NCBI RefSeq assembly: GCF_002964605.1
Contig: NZ_PQDH01000005.1
Coordinates: forward strand, 62,001 to 126,000
DNA: 64,000 nucleotides
From: Vallitalea okinawensis
Lineage (GTDB): Bacteria; Bacillota; Clostridia; Lachnospirales; PQDH01
Direction of reading: 5' to 3'
In this document: positions 35,600 through 44,967 of the stretch, piece by piece
Position numbering within the stretch: the first letter of the stretch is position 1
Layout: every line of letters begins with the position of its first letter
Notes under the pieces: generated by a model
Database searches by the model: none
Seen by the model: only the letters and a program-made list of their open reading frames with translations
Told to the model about the DNA's origin: nothing
Program-made: the position numbers and the translations under genes

Positions 35600-36502
35600 T
35601 TATTCATAGTGAACCCATTTTTTCTGTAATACAAATTGTATGCCCGTAATAATCATGATAATTACGAAAGTAAACATAACGATGGCTGAAGCATAACCTT
35701 TATTATTTTTTACAAAGGCTTCTTCAAAGTATAAATAAAGAATTGTTTGCGCATGTTGTAGTGCTGGATTGACATCTTCAATCATCATATATACAATGTC
35801 AAATTGCTTAATAGCATTCATAAAGCCAGTAATAACAACAAAGAATAATGTTGGTGATACTAACGGTAACGTAATATGTCTAAATTGTTTAATAGCACTA
35901 GCACCATCAATTTGTGCTGCTTCATAATAGCTGTTAGGTATAGAATTAAGACCAGCCATTAAAATAATCATACGATAACCTAACTGTCCCCAGATAGCAA
36001 CAATAGATACCGATAACAAAGCAGTGGAAGGATTGGTTAACCAGCGGACTGGATCAATGCCCAGAGTACCTAAAAGATAATTAATAATTCCATAATCAGC
36101 ATTGAACATCCATTTCCATACCATTGCAATGGCTGCTGGTGCAACTACCATTGGTAAAAAATAAATGGTACGATATATTCCTTTTCCTTTTATTTTTGAA
36201 TTAACAAGACTAGCTAAAATTAGTGATATAAAGACAGCAAGTGGAACTGTAATTATCGTGAACACTAGAGTATTACCTATTGCTTGCCAAATGGTTGAAT
36301 CACTGAACATTTTTATATAATTGTCCGATCCAATATATTTATAGTTATTAAAACCTAAGTTCTTGTTCAAACTCAACCAAAAGGATTGCATTAATGGCCA
36401 AAGGTTAAGTATGAGCAAACCTAGCATCGTTGGCGCTACCATAATGTAACCCCACTTAAATCGACTCTTATCAAGTTTTGAATATTTCAAATCTTTTGTC
36501 AT
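35600..36502 (-). CDS. CUT1 sugar ABC transporter permease (UgpA/LacF type)
   Basis: First permease subunit, 300 residues with six membrane segments. The coupling motif YYEAAQIDGASAIKQFRHIT (about 209-228) is typical. The ATG at 36502 has AAGGAGAG at the right distance, so the 18 extra upstream codons in frame are unlikely to be translated. The second permease begins 13 bases after its stop, consistent with coupled expression of the heterodimer. Confidence 0.93.
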   Translation of the reverse strand: MTKDLKYSKLDKSRFKWGYIMVAPTMLGLLILNLWPLMQSFWLSLNKNLGFNNYKYIGSDNYIKMFSDSTIWQAIGNTLVFTIITVPLAVFISLILASLVNSKIKGKGIYRTIYFLPMVVAPAAIAMVWKWMFNADYGIINYLLGTLGIDPVRWLTNPSTALLSVSIVAIWGQLGYRMIILMAGLNSIPNSYYEAAQIDGASAIKQFRHITLPLVSPTLFFVVITGFMNAIKQFDIVYMMIEDVNPALQHAQTILYLYFEEAFVKNNKGYASAIVMFTFVIIMIITGIQFVLQKKWVHYE

Positions 36503-36584
36503 TATGAATCTCTCCTTAGGATGATAGCGAAGTCGATTTATAGAAATCGACTTCACTTAAGGCATCTATATCTTATTAAATTTT

Positions 36585-37913
36585 TTATTGTTCTTCTGCT
36601 AATATAGCTTCCATTTCTTCGTTTAATTTTGTACATCCTTCTTCTACAGAAACTTGATTAGAAATGATTAGTCTTGCATAGTCTTTAACAACTGAATACC
36701 ATTTGTTTGTGTTTTTAGTTCTTGGTAATGGGTAAGCAAATTCTAATGAATCAATAAAGATTTGTGCATTATAATCACTGTATGTTTCTACCCATTTGCT
36801 AGCAGTTCCTTGGAATGCTGGAATTGCACCACCAAATGCTGCTTCGATAGACTGAGATTCTTCACTAGCTAAGAAAGCTACAAATCTTCTAGCTGCTTCT
36901 AGTTCTTCAGTGCTCTTAGCGATTGAGAAGCAAATACTATTTGTCATAACTGCTTTTTGTGCTGGTCCAGCTGGAAGCTCAGCTACATCAAATTTATCTG
37001 CAATGTCTTCATTTTGAGCAAAATTATTCATGTTCCAAGAACCTGCAAACATCATAGCAAGCTTACCAGATGCGAACATTTGCTTTGCTTCAGTATCAGC
37101 AAACTGCTCAGGTGTAGGGGATACTTCATGAGTATAAATCATATCAACCCAGTATTGCATGCCTGCCATTGTTTCTGGCATTGCTGCACCAGATTTTCCT
37201 TCTGGTGTAATCAGGTAACCACCAGCTTGCATAATAGTGTTGTAATAACCTTGTTGTGGTGTAATATAGGCACCATAACCATATATATCATTTTCTTTAT
37301 CAGTTAATTGTTTTGCAACTTCAACAAGTTTATCCCAATCCCAAGTTGAGTCTGGGTAAGGAACTCCAGCTGCATCAAAGATTTCTTTGTTATAGAACAA
37401 ACCAATTGTATCGAAATCTTTTGGTAAACCATAAGCTGTCCCATCAAATAAGAATGGAGCAACAGTTGCTTCAGGATAATTATCTAAACTAAAGTTTGGA
37501 TCAATATCATTAAGATCGTCAACTGGTACAAGTAAATTATTATCTACATATTGCTCAATATATTTTGGATGGTGAATAAATACATCTGGCATCGCTCCAC
37601 CCATAGCTGAAGCTTCAAGCTTTGTCCAGTATTCACTCCATGGTAATGCTTCTATAATAACTTTGACATCAGGATTCTTCGCTTCAAATGCTTCTACAAT
37701 AGCTTTAACGAAGTCTTCGTTACCATCTCCCCAATAAGCATATCTGATTTCAGATACTTCTACTGGTTCTTCTTTATCTTTAGTTGTATCCTTTTTTACT
37801 TCTTCCTTTGTAGTTTCTTCTTTAGTTTTTTCTGTTGGCTTATCGCTTGCACACCCCGCAAAAGAAGCCATTGCCATAACTAATACAAGTAATAATGAAA
37901 TGATTCTTTTCAT
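36585..37913 (-). CDS. Sugar-binding lipoprotein of an ABC importer
   Basis: Extracellular solute-binding protein (family 1), 442 residues. The signal ends in the lipobox SFAGC with the lipid-carrying Cys at 21, followed by a Thr/Lys/Glu-rich spacer (about 24-52). The mature domain contains typical elements such as EIRYAYWGDGNEDFVKAIVE, the MPDVFIHHP region and ASGKLAMMFAGSWNM. It delivers sugar to the two permeases downstream. Substrate is not determinable; the association with YesMN suggests a plant-derived oligosaccharide. Confidence 0.94.
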   Translation of the reverse strand: MKRIISLLLVLVMAMASFAGCASDKPTEKTKEETTKEEVKKDTTKDKEEPVEVSEIRYAYWGDGNEDFVKAIVEAFEAKNPDVKVIIEALPWSEYWTKLEASAMGGAMPDVFIHHPKYIEQYVDNNLLVPVDDLNDIDPNFSLDNYPEATVAPFLFDGTAYGLPKDFDTIGLFYNKEIFDAAGVPYPDSTWDWDKLVEVAKQLTDKENDIYGYGAYITPQQGYYNTIMQAGGYLITPEGKSGAAMPETMAGMQYWVDMIYTHEVSPTPEQFADTEAKQMFASGKLAMMFAGSWNMNNFAQNEDIADKFDVAELPAGPAQKAVMTNSICFSIAKSTEELEAARRFVAFLASEESQSIEAAFGGAIPAFQGTASKWVETYSDYNAQIFIDSLEFAYPLPRTKNTNKWYSVVKDYARLIISNQVSVEEGCTKLNEEMEAILAEEQ

Positions 37914-37968
37914 TATACTACCTCCCTCTTCTATTAAGTTTTGTTAAGTCAATTACATCAACAAACTT

Positions 37969-37978
37969 ATTATAGCAC
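37969..37978 (-). promoter_or_regulatory. Extended -10 promoter of the sugar transporter genes
   Basis: TGCTATAAT lies about 56 bases before the binding-protein start. The expected -35 position carries no good hexamer, which would fit activation by the YesN-type regulator encoded just upstream. The same ten bases GTGCTATAAT occur before the zinc-ribbon block. Confidence 0.5.
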
Positions 37979-38046
37979 CGGTACTATTAACTGATTATAG
38001 ATGAAAGTTATAAGACCTATGGACATTTTTCACTTGAATGATCCTA

Positions 38047-39651
38047 CTATTTATTGCCTTGATATTTATTGCGATATTCTAATGGTGTCATATCATATTT
38101 CTTTTTAAACACTCTGAAGAAATATAAGGGATCTTGATACCCAACACTATTGGATATATCAGTAATGCTCTGCCCTGTTTGAATGAGGAGTTCACAAGCT
38201 TGAGCAAGTCGTTTATTAGTTATATATTGAATAGCACTCATACCTATTTCTTTCTTGAATAGAGTTGAGAAATACTTTGGATTAATAGCATATTCATAGG
38301 CTAAGTCCTTTATAGCTATGTCTTGTTCATAGTTTTGATCAATAAAGTGTTTAACTTGATAAACGATTTCTTTACAATCTTGGTCTTGGTCTTCCTTAAT
38401 TCCTAAAATATCAATAACCGTTGTATAGAGATAATTAATCACCTCATCTACATTCTCATAACGTTCAAAAATTTCAGGCTGTAATAAGGACGTACTCAAT
38501 AAACGTTGGCTTTTTTTCTCAATAGCGTCCAATGAATTAATAAGGATACTAACGATTTCAAACCAAATGAAGGATATATATTTAGTTGATTGCTCCTTAA
38601 TGGTATCTGTGTTAATCAAACTCTCTAATAGTATACGGATATTTTTTGCATCACCTTTAGACATGTACATTTTTAACAGCTTAATCTTATCTCGTGGTAT
38701 TTGGATAGCGTTCTCAGTCATATATTTGACACTTTCATACTGATAGATTTTTCCTCTTCCATCAATGAAATTGAATTCATAAGCTTCTTTAGCTTCACTA
38801 TACTGCTGACGATTTATATCAGGATGCACTTTACTGACACCTATTGTGACCGAAATCTTTAAATACTTATTAATACTATTAAGAAGATCATAAAGCTTCT
38901 CTTCAATCATTTTTTGAAAATTCATCCCTTGATTATTAGCCATGATTATAATCATTTGATTACGATTAGTATGGTTGTTACATATAAAATAATGAAAATC
39001 TTCTAGTGTTATTTCATTCATGATATTCTTAATACTGAATTTCAGTAATTCTAAATCTTCATACTTAAAATTAGATTGGAAATAGGAGCTTGCGTCAATA
39101 TTAATGAGAGCCATAGAACTATAGGAGAACTCTTCATCCATTATTGCTTTAATGGCAACATGGTTGATTTTATCATCAAGTATCAGTTCATTGATCTCCT
39201 TTTCTTTCCCATTATCCACAAAAGAATCCTCTAGTTTATCCACCTTTACCCGAACTTGATGGTATTCCTTTTCTCTTTCAATCTCACCTAATATCTTATC
39301 CATTGTTTCTTTGAGATTCTGATCATTAATAGGCTTCAATAGGTAACCTCTTGCTCCCATGTTGATAGCTTTTTCTGCATAGTCAAATTCTGCATAACCG
39401 CTAATGATAACAAATTTAATCTCTTTTGAAATCTTAATACCTTCTCTTATTAAGTCAATACCGGTCATCTTTGGCATACGAATATCTGTTATTACCAGTT
39501 TGGGTAGCTCACTTTCAATAATTTCAAGTGCATCCATTCCATTTTTAGCCTCTAGAATCTCTTCAAATTGATAACCTAGTTCCTGTAGCTTTACTTTTAA
39601 ACCTCTTCTAATCCACTTCTCATCATCAACTATCAATAATTTTTGCATCAT
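38047..39651 (-). CDS. YesN-type response regulator with AraC output domain
   Basis: Transcriptional activator, 534 residues. A receiver domain (about 1-125) contains the phospho-acceptor D56 in VITDIRMPKMTG and a conserved K107-type KPI. A long middle region (about 150-410) precedes two AraC helix-turn-helix motifs at about 430-530, ending YQDPLYFFRVFKKKYDMTPLEYR. It is the first gene of the block and should respond to the YesM-type kinase at 32791, switching on the binding protein and permeases. Its terminator separation from truA supports independent expression. Confidence 0.93.
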   Translation of the reverse strand: MMQKLLIVDDEKWIRRGLKVKLQELGYQFEEILEAKNGMDALEIIESELPKLVITDIRMPKMTGIDLIREGIKISKEIKFVIISGYAEFDYAEKAINMGARGYLLKPINDQNLKETMDKILGEIEREKEYHQVRVKVDKLEDSFVDNGKEKEINELILDDKINHVAIKAIMDEEFSYSSMALINIDASSYFQSNFKYEDLELLKFSIKNIMNEITLEDFHYFICNNHTNRNQMIIIMANNQGMNFQKMIEEKLYDLLNSINKYLKISVTIGVSKVHPDINRQQYSEAKEAYEFNFIDGRGKIYQYESVKYMTENAIQIPRDKIKLLKMYMSKGDAKNIRILLESLINTDTIKEQSTKYISFIWFEIVSILINSLDAIEKKSQRLLSTSLLQPEIFERYENVDEVINYLYTTVIDILGIKEDQDQDCKEIVYQVKHFIDQNYEQDIAIKDLAYEYAINPKYFSTLFKKEIGMSAIQYITNKRLAQACELLIQTGQSITDISNSVGYQDPLYFFRVFKKKYDMTPLEYRNKYQGNK

Positions 39652-39701
39652 ATACCCCCTAGTTGATCTTTCTATTTATCTTTATCTTTGCCAAAAAAAC
39701 G

Positions 39702-39733
39702 CAAAAAGACACCTACAACAATTGTAGATGCCT
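39702..39733 (-). terminator. Terminator downstream of the ecf-truA operon
   Basis: A 12-bp stem AGGCATCTACAA / TTGTAGGTGTCT with a 3-base loop is followed on the minus strand by five T residues. It lies between truA and the yesN-type gene, about 160 bases past the truA stop. Confidence 0.85.
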
Positions 39734-39832
39734 TAATTACATTATAACGCTATAGATTATTAGATGTCAATTGTAAAGTTATTTACTTCGATAAGTTATT
39801 TATTCCAAGTCCCCTAGCATTGATCATACTCC

Positions 39833-39882
39833 GTCTATTCGATACCGAAAGCATATAGGGGTTCTATGGAGCAGTGAGCCAT
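39833..39882 (-). repeat. Second, partial copy of the dispersed repeat
   Basis: About 80 percent identical over 50 bases to 17004-17053 on the opposite strand, sharing CTCCATAGAAC, TATATGC and TTCGGTATC. It starts 10 bases after the truA stop. The left arm found in the other copy is missing here, although CCCCTA and TAGGGG around its right side could form a different stem. Confidence 0.65.
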
Positions 39883-39892
39883 TGACTCTATA

Positions 39893-40627
39893 TCAATAAT
39901 AGATCTTAACTAAAGTAAGACCTTTTGCTGGTGCTGTCTTACCAGCCTTATTTCTGTCACATAAATCAATAGCCTCTTTAACTTCCTCTAGAGAGCGTTT
40001 TCCCTGCCCAACTTCAATTAATGTACCAGCAATAATTCTCACCATGTTATAGAGAAAACCATCCCCTGTAACTTGTATTGATATTAAATCTTGATCAATG
40101 ATTAAATGCATATCAAAAATAGTACGTATTGTGGTTTTTACTGATGATCCTGTAGATGAAAAGCCTTTAAAGTCATGTTGACCTATAAAAAGTTCACAAG
40201 CTTTTTCCATGAGATCTATATTCAGCTCAGTTGGTACAAAAGCTACCTGCTTTCGTAGATTTGGAAGAAGAAATTGGCCGTTATAAATACGGTATTGGTA
40301 GGTTTTCTTAATAGCTGAATACCTGGGATGGAAGTCTTGATGAACCACTTCTGCTCCAACAACAACAATATCCTCTGGTAACTTAGAATTCAATGCATAA
40401 GGTATGTTCTTTAAAGGTATGTCTTTACTGGTTTCAAAGGTAGCAACTTGCCCTAATGCATGGACACCTGTATCTGTACGACTAGCACCAGTGATTTTAA
40501 TAGGCTCGATAAAAATCTTTTTACAAGCCTCTTCTACTTTTTCTTCTATCCCTACTGCATTATTTTGCCGTTGCCAACCATTAAAAGCTGTACCTTCATA
40601 TGCAATTGTTATTTTAATTTTTCTCAT
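39893..40627 (-). CDS. truA: tRNA pseudouridine(38-40) synthase TruA
   Basis: Modifies uridines 38-40 in the tRNA anticodon arm; 244 residues, normal length. The N-terminal KITIAYEGTAFNGWQRQ, the catalytic Asp motif SRTDTGVHALGQ (about 50) and the DGFLYNMVRIIAGTL block (about 193) are diagnostic. It is last in the ecfA1-ecfA2-ecfT-truA string, a common Firmicute arrangement. Confidence 0.97.
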   Translation of the reverse strand: MRKIKITIAYEGTAFNGWQRQNNAVGIEEKVEEACKKIFIEPIKITGASRTDTGVHALGQVATFETSKDIPLKNIPYALNSKLPEDIVVVGAEVVHQDFHPRYSAIKKTYQYRIYNGQFLLPNLRKQVAFVPTELNIDLMEKACELFIGQHDFKGFSSTGSSVKTTIRTIFDMHLIIDQDLISIQVTGDGFLYNMVRIIAGTLIEVGQGKRSLEEVKEAIDLCDRNKAGKTAPAKGLTLVKIYY

Positions 40628-40677
40628 GTATATCCCTCTTTATAACTAACCCATCTGTAACTTAATTATCCCATTGA

Positions 40678-41484
40678 TTACTTTATATAATATGCCGACA
40701 TAAAGATAACAACCGTAAATAATGCAAACACACTAGCAGTAAGTGCATCATTTTTACTGTATTTCAACTGTTTCATCCTTGTACGATTAACGTCACCGCG
40801 GTAACAACGGGCTTCCATAGCCATAGCTAACTCATCTGCTCGTCTAAAAGCTGATATAAATAGAGGTACCAATAGAGGTATCATACTCTTGGCTTTTTTA
40901 ATTAATCCACCTTCTTCAAAGTCTGCACCTCTTGCCATTTGAGCTTTCATTATTTTATCAGTCTCTTCTAAGAGAATAGGTATGAATCGTAATGCTATGG
41001 TCATCATCATAGCAATTTCATGGGCCGGTACTTTAATTTTTTTTAGTGGGCTCAATAAATTTTCTAGACCATCGGTTAATTCAATTGGTGAAGTCGTTAA
41101 CGTCAGCAATGATGAGCCAATGATTAAGAACATTAAGCGGACTGCCATAAATGCCGCTTGGTATAATCCTTGTGTTGTTATTTTAATAACTCCCCACTCA
41201 ACTAAGGTTGTTCCACCACTGGTAAAAAATACATTCAATATTAATGTAAATATCAAAATCATGATAACAGCTTTTAACCCTTTTAAAATGAATTTAAGAG
41301 GAACTTTTGAAATTCTTATACATGCACCTAAAAATAGCGCTGCTATCGCAAATCCCCAAAAATTATCAACAACAAATAATACAATAATGTATCCAATCGT
41401 TAATAACAATTTGGAACGTGGATCTAATCTGTGTATAAATGAATGAGTTGGGTAATACTGTCCTATTGTAATATCACGTAACAT
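40678..41484 (-). CDS. ecfT: ECF transporter transmembrane subunit EcfT
   Basis: Shared membrane scaffold of energy-coupling-factor vitamin importers, 268 residues. About five or six membrane segments and the two ARG-type coupling motifs (MARGADFEEGG near 185 and ARCYRGD near 228) that dock onto the ATPases are visible. It abuts ecfA2 with no gap. Substrate-binding S subunits must be encoded elsewhere; none is seen in the window. Confidence 0.95.
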   Translation of the reverse strand: MLRDITIGQYYPTHSFIHRLDPRSKLLLTIGYIIVLFVVDNFWGFAIAALFLGACIRISKVPLKFILKGLKAVIMILIFTLILNVFFTSGGTTLVEWGVIKITTQGLYQAAFMAVRLMFLIIGSSLLTLTTSPIELTDGLENLLSPLKKIKVPAHEIAMMMTIALRFIPILLEETDKIMKAQMARGADFEEGGLIKKAKSMIPLLVPLFISAFRRADELAMAMEARCYRGDVNRTRMKQLKYSKNDALTASVFALFTVVIFMSAYYIK

Positions 41485-42345
41485 CTATACACCTACTTTT
41501 CTATCTAAGGTATCTTTCAGGTAGTTAACTGCTTCTTCTACCGTAATAATTGTATCAGGTATATGAAAACCCTTTTCTTGTAAAGCATTCATTAGATCTG
41601 TTACTTGTGGAACGCCTAATCCCATCTCAACCAGCTCTTTACTGTTTTTGAACACTTCTTTTGGTGAACCATCAAATTGTACGTGACCATCTCCCATAAC
41701 GATGAGTCGCTCCACATATTTAGCGACATCCTCCATACTATGAGAAACGAGAATAACTGTAATACCTGTTTCATCATGTAATGCCTTCACCTGGTCTAGA
41801 ATTTCATCTCGTCCTTTTGGATCAAGACCAGCTGTTGGCTCATCTAATATTAATATGTCAGGTTCCATAGCTAATACCCCTGCAATGGCTACTCTTCTCT
41901 TTTGTCCCCCAGATAATTCAAATGGGGACTTCTCATAATGCTTTTCAGTAAGACCTACTAACTTTAAAGAACGTATCACACGTTGGTCCACTTCTTCTTT
42001 ATTGAGACCTAAATTCTCTGGTCCAAAAGCTACATCTTTATAGACTGTCATCTCGAATAGTTGATGTTCAGGATATTGAAAGACTAATCCAACTTTTTGC
42101 CTTACTTCCTTTTTGCTGGTCTTATCATCCCCCAAATCTTTTCCATTGACGATTACTTTACCAGAAGTAGGCTTTAATAAGGCATTAAAGTGTTGAATAA
42201 GTGTTGATTTGCCTGAACCAGTATGCCCAATTAACCCTATAAACTCACCGTTATTAATGGCTATATTAACATCCTTGATGGCTGTCTTTTCATAAGGAGT
42301 ACCTTCTCCATAGATATATGTTAAACTTTTTGTTTCAATTGGCAT
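41485..42345 (-). CDS. ecfA2: ECF transporter ATPase EcfA2
   Basis: Second ATPase of the ECF module, 286 residues. Walker [10 protein letters not shown] (about 39), the signature LSGGQKRR (about 144) and Walker [13 protein letters not shown] are intact. Its start lies 25 bases inside the end of ecfA1, so the two ATPases are translationally coupled, fitting their heterodimer. The C-terminal part (about 220-286) is the ECF-specific extension. Confidence 0.96.
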   Translation of the reverse strand: MPIETKSLTYIYGEGTPYEKTAIKDVNIAINNGEFIGLIGHTGSGKSTLIQHFNALLKPTSGKVIVNGKDLGDDKTSKKEVRQKVGLVFQYPEHQLFEMTVYKDVAFGPENLGLNKEEVDQRVIRSLKLVGLTEKHYEKSPFELSGGQKRRVAIAGVLAMEPDILILDEPTAGLDPKGRDEILDQVKALHDETGITVILVSHSMEDVAKYVERLIVMGDGHVQFDGSPKEVFKNSKELVEMGLGVPQVTDLMNALQEKGFHIPDTIITVEEAVNYLKDTLDRKVGV

Positions 42346-43184
42346 ATCGCATTCACCATCTCATCTATTGATAGTATTTCTTGGGAAATTTCAATTCCTA
42401 AATTATTTAACTCGTAAGCAACTTCTGTTACTTGTGGTACATCTAATCCTAAGTTTTTCATTAATTCTACCTCAGCGAAAACTTCTTTAGGTCGACCTTG
42501 CTTAACAACCCTTCCTTCCTCCATAACAATAACACGGTCTGCTCGAATAGCTTCCTCCATGTAATGTGTAATGTGAATAATGGTGATACCTTCTTCCTCA
42601 TTGAGGCGAAGAACTGCATCCATTACTTCTTGACGGCCAGAAGGATCTAGCATTGCTGTAGGTTCATCAAGTATAATGCATTCCGGCCTCATGGCCAGTA
42701 CCCCAGCTATGGCTATTCTTTGTTTTTGCCCACCTGATAATTTATTAGGAGAATGATCTTTATAATGATACATATCTACTGCCATTAATGATTCATCCAC
42801 TCTTCTCCGAATCTCTGCTGGATGAACCCCTAGATTCTCTGGTCCAAATGCTACATCCTCTTCTACAATAGTAGCTATAATTTGATTGTCTGGGTTTTGA
42901 AATACCATACCAGCTGATTGACGAATATCCCAGATATTATTTTGATCACTGGTATCTAAACCTTTAACTAATAAGGTTCCCTCAGTGGGATGCAGTAACG
43001 CATTTATATGTTTAGCCAATGTAGATTTACCAGAACCATTATGTCCTAAAATGACAATAAACTCACCTTGTTCCACTTCTAAATCCACTTGATCAATAGC
43101 TCTCTTTTTATCTTCAACTTCTCCAAACTCGTTATGAACAAGATACTCATAGACGAGCCCTTTTGAAGAAACAATTTTGTCCAT
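42321..43184 (-). CDS. ecfA1: ECF transporter ATPase EcfA1
   Basis: First ATPase of the ECF vitamin-importer module, 287 residues. Walker [10 protein letters not shown] is at 47-55, the signature LSGGQKQR starts at 149, and Walker [13 protein letters not shown] is at about 169-180. In most Firmicutes this gene directly follows rplQ; here a 5-kb block of zinc-ribbon genes intervenes, and the gene has its own sigma-A-type promoter. Confidence 0.96.
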   Translation of the reverse strand: MDKIVSSKGLVYEYLVHNEFGEVEDKKRAIDQVDLEVEQGEFIVILGHNGSGKSTLAKHINALLHPTEGTLLVKGLDTSDQNNIWDIRQSAGMVFQNPDNQIIATIVEEDVAFGPENLGVHPAEIRRRVDESLMAVDMYHYKDHSPNKLSGGQKQRIAIAGVLAMRPECIILDEPTAMLDPSGRQEVMDAVLRLNEEEGITIIHITHYMEEAIRADRVIVMEEGRVVKQGRPKEVFAEVELMKNLGLDVPQVTEVAYELNNLGIEISQEILSIDEMVNAICQLKQKV

Positions 43185-43237
43185 GACTTCACCACGCTTT
43201 TAAACTTGAATAGAATTCAACTATACTCTAACAATAC

Positions 43238-43266
43238 ATTATACAGTATAGAAAAGACTAATACAA
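43238..43266 (-). promoter_or_regulatory. Promoter of ecfA1-ecfA2-ecfT-truA
   Basis: TTGTAT and a perfect TATAAT with 17-base spacing lie about 55 bases before ecfA1 on the minus strand. The promoter sits just past the nested hairpin that closes the upstream transcript. Confidence 0.78.
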
Positions 43267-43275
43267 GGTTGAACG

Positions 43276-43350
43276 TAAAAAGCACATAATCCATATTTTC
43301 AACTATACAAACAAAGTCTTTGTTAGGTTGAAATTAATTGATTATGTGCT
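43276..43350 (-). terminator. Three-tier nested hairpin with T tract
   Basis: Reading the minus strand, AGCACATAATC pairs with GATTATGTGCT (11 bp), then TTTCAAC with GTTGAAA, then AACAAAG with CTTTGTT at the tip. TTTT follows the outer stem. It lies a few bases after the 49-codon gene and should terminate it; its three nested stems make it longer than an ordinary terminator. Confidence 0.75.
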
Positions 43351-43358
43351 ATCTTTCT

Positions 43359-43508
43359 TTAATCTAATATCATAATTGTTTTAAAATAGTTTTCTTTAAA
43401 AACCTTAGCCTTTTTGCCGTCATGTACTTCTAATGCATAACCATGGTCATGAAGTTCCATAGCCTGTTCAATTGTTATCGCTCGTATATTTATCTTATAG
43501 CCTTTCAT
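43359..43508 (-). CDS. Small 49-residue protein of unknown function
   Basis: A complete short frame with ATG at 43508 and TAA at 43359. The product begins MKGYKINIRAITIEQAM and ends ENYFKTIMILD; it mixes basic and acidic residues, has no membrane segment, and could fold as a small alpha-beta unit with the middle LHDHGYALEVHDGK. AGGGG is 11 bases before the start and AGGG lies directly before it, so the ribosome site is moderate. It sits after the zinc-ribbon block (130 bases past its last stop) and before a strong terminator, as its own unit or the tail of that block. Function unknown. Confidence 0.6.
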   Translation of the reverse strand: MKGYKINIRAITIEQAMELHDHGYALEVHDGKKAKVFKENYFKTIMILD

Positions 43509-43638
43509 CCCTGTACAACCCCTTTTCTTTCAAGAACATTTTTCTATATAACATCCTATGAGGTTGTCCATATTTTTAGAACAAATTTTTGACAGTAAAA
43601 GGACACATGTATCAAACCATGTGCCCTTTGTATTACTT

Positions 43639-44958
43639 TTAGAAAAATCCATTATACATCATTAGGCTCTGGAAAGCTTCGTTTTTCATGATTATCTTTC
43701 CGATATTTGCCTCAATTTCATTACTAATCACCATTAGATCTTGTTCATTAATATCAGCTAAATCTACTGCATCATCATCTTCAATGTCCGGTATGTCTAG
43801 TGAAATGTTTTTGAACTTATTATAGACGGTTTCTGTCGTCATATTAACTTTAACATAATCGCCATATTGATCAATCTTCATTTCATTTTCCACGGTAATG
43901 CTTCTGATACGGTTATTTCGATCAATACGATAAATAGTTGTATTATCTTGCTCAATCTCCTCTTCATTCATGTCAAAACCATACTCCATACCTTCTAAAA
44001 GACTCTCCATACCCTCTTCGTAATTATCATCAAATTCATCTCGAGCGTCTTCTATCTCATCTTCTGTTATGTAGAGGTTTTCATAATCTTTTGTATCAAC
44101 TAAGACATCAAGAAATTCATTGAATTTAGCAACTAGGAGAGCCTCAACTTCCTCATCCTCTATAAGCATTTCAAATAATTCTAATGTTAAATCTTCAACA
44201 TCTTTTATATCTTGTGTAACGGTATACTCTCGGCATTTGACCTCTTTTTCTTTCTTACCTTCTGTATAGGTAACGTCTACTAGAGATCCCTTCGTTATTT
44301 TACCTTCATAATACCCTTTAATAAAATTGTAGTATTTCTTTTGATCAATGGCATTAAACTCTTTTGAATCTTCTACATTAAAGATCTTTACATATTCCAA
44401 ATATTCTAGTTCCGGAATATCCATATAGAACTCTTCGTTTAATGTTTCCACCATTTCGTCTAGCTCTTCCCACTTCACAAAGAACATCTCATCATAGATA
44501 ATAGGTATGTTAACAGCTATATATTCTTTATTGACAAAAACATCCATTGTAAATATTTCTTCCTCATCATAATTCATTTCTAGAATAGCGTACTGTTGAT
44601 CATCCTTTTTCTGAGTTGTAACCACGATATCTGAGTCTTCAATCATGTTCACTACTAAATTCATAGTGTCATCCTGGATACTGGACTTCACATCGTATGT
44701 AATAGTAGTCACAGCTTCATATTCATCAGCTTCAAATAGATTTTTATAACTTAGTAACACTCGATCTACAGGATCTTTGTTGATAAATGCATAAGCTGCA
44801 ATACCAAGCACAAGAAATAATAGCAAAAAGCTACCAATCAACAGAATAATTTTAAACGTTGATGTTTTCCTTTTAGCTTCGTATCTGCTACCACACTTTG
44901 TACAGAACTGAGCATCATTTGCCAAACTTGCCCCACAGTTATTACATATTTTCATCAT
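43639..44958 (-). CDS. Zinc-ribbon membrane-anchored protein, unknown function (439 aa)
   Basis: An N-terminal zinc ribbon (CNNCGASLANDAQFCTKCG, four Cys at about 5-22) is followed by one membrane segment (about 34-59) and a large outside domain of about 375 residues. The outside part alternates beta strands and acidic helices, with segments resembling lipoprotein-like lipid-binding folds, but I cannot name the family. Topology should place the ribbon in the cytoplasm. It is the last of three similar-architecture genes in one direction, with 9-12-base gaps, so they are surely one operon. The role of the block is unknown. Confidence 0.8.
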   Translation of the reverse strand: MMKICNNCGASLANDAQFCTKCGSRYEAKRKTSTFKIILLIGSFLLLFLVLGIAAYAFINKDPVDRVLLSYKNLFEADEYEAVTTITYDVKSSIQDDTMNLVVNMIEDSDIVVTTQKKDDQQYAILEMNYDEEEIFTMDVFVNKEYIAVNIPIIYDEMFFVKWEELDEMVETLNEEFYMDIPELEYLEYVKIFNVEDSKEFNAIDQKKYYNFIKGYYEGKITKGSLVDVTYTEGKKEKEVKCREYTVTQDIKDVEDLTLELFEMLIEDEEVEALLVAKFNEFLDVLVDTKDYENLYITEDEIEDARDEFDDNYEEGMESLLEGMEYGFDMNEEEIEQDNTTIYRIDRNNRIRSITVENEMKIDQYGDYVKVNMTTETVYNKFKNISLDIPDIEDDDAVDLADINEQDLMVISNEIEANIGKIIMKNEAFQSLMMYNGFF

Positions 44959-44967
44959 TATTTCTCC

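Noticed and set aside
36957-37307. Plus-strand open frame of 116 codons with many Cys and His
   Set aside because: Antisense to the sugar-binding lipoprotein gene; the Cys/His content comes from the complementary codons, not from a zinc domain.
40982-41446. Plus-strand open frame of 154 codons
   Set aside because: It lies wholly antisense to ecfT, has no ribosome site, and its product has low-complexity features of a mirrored membrane protein.
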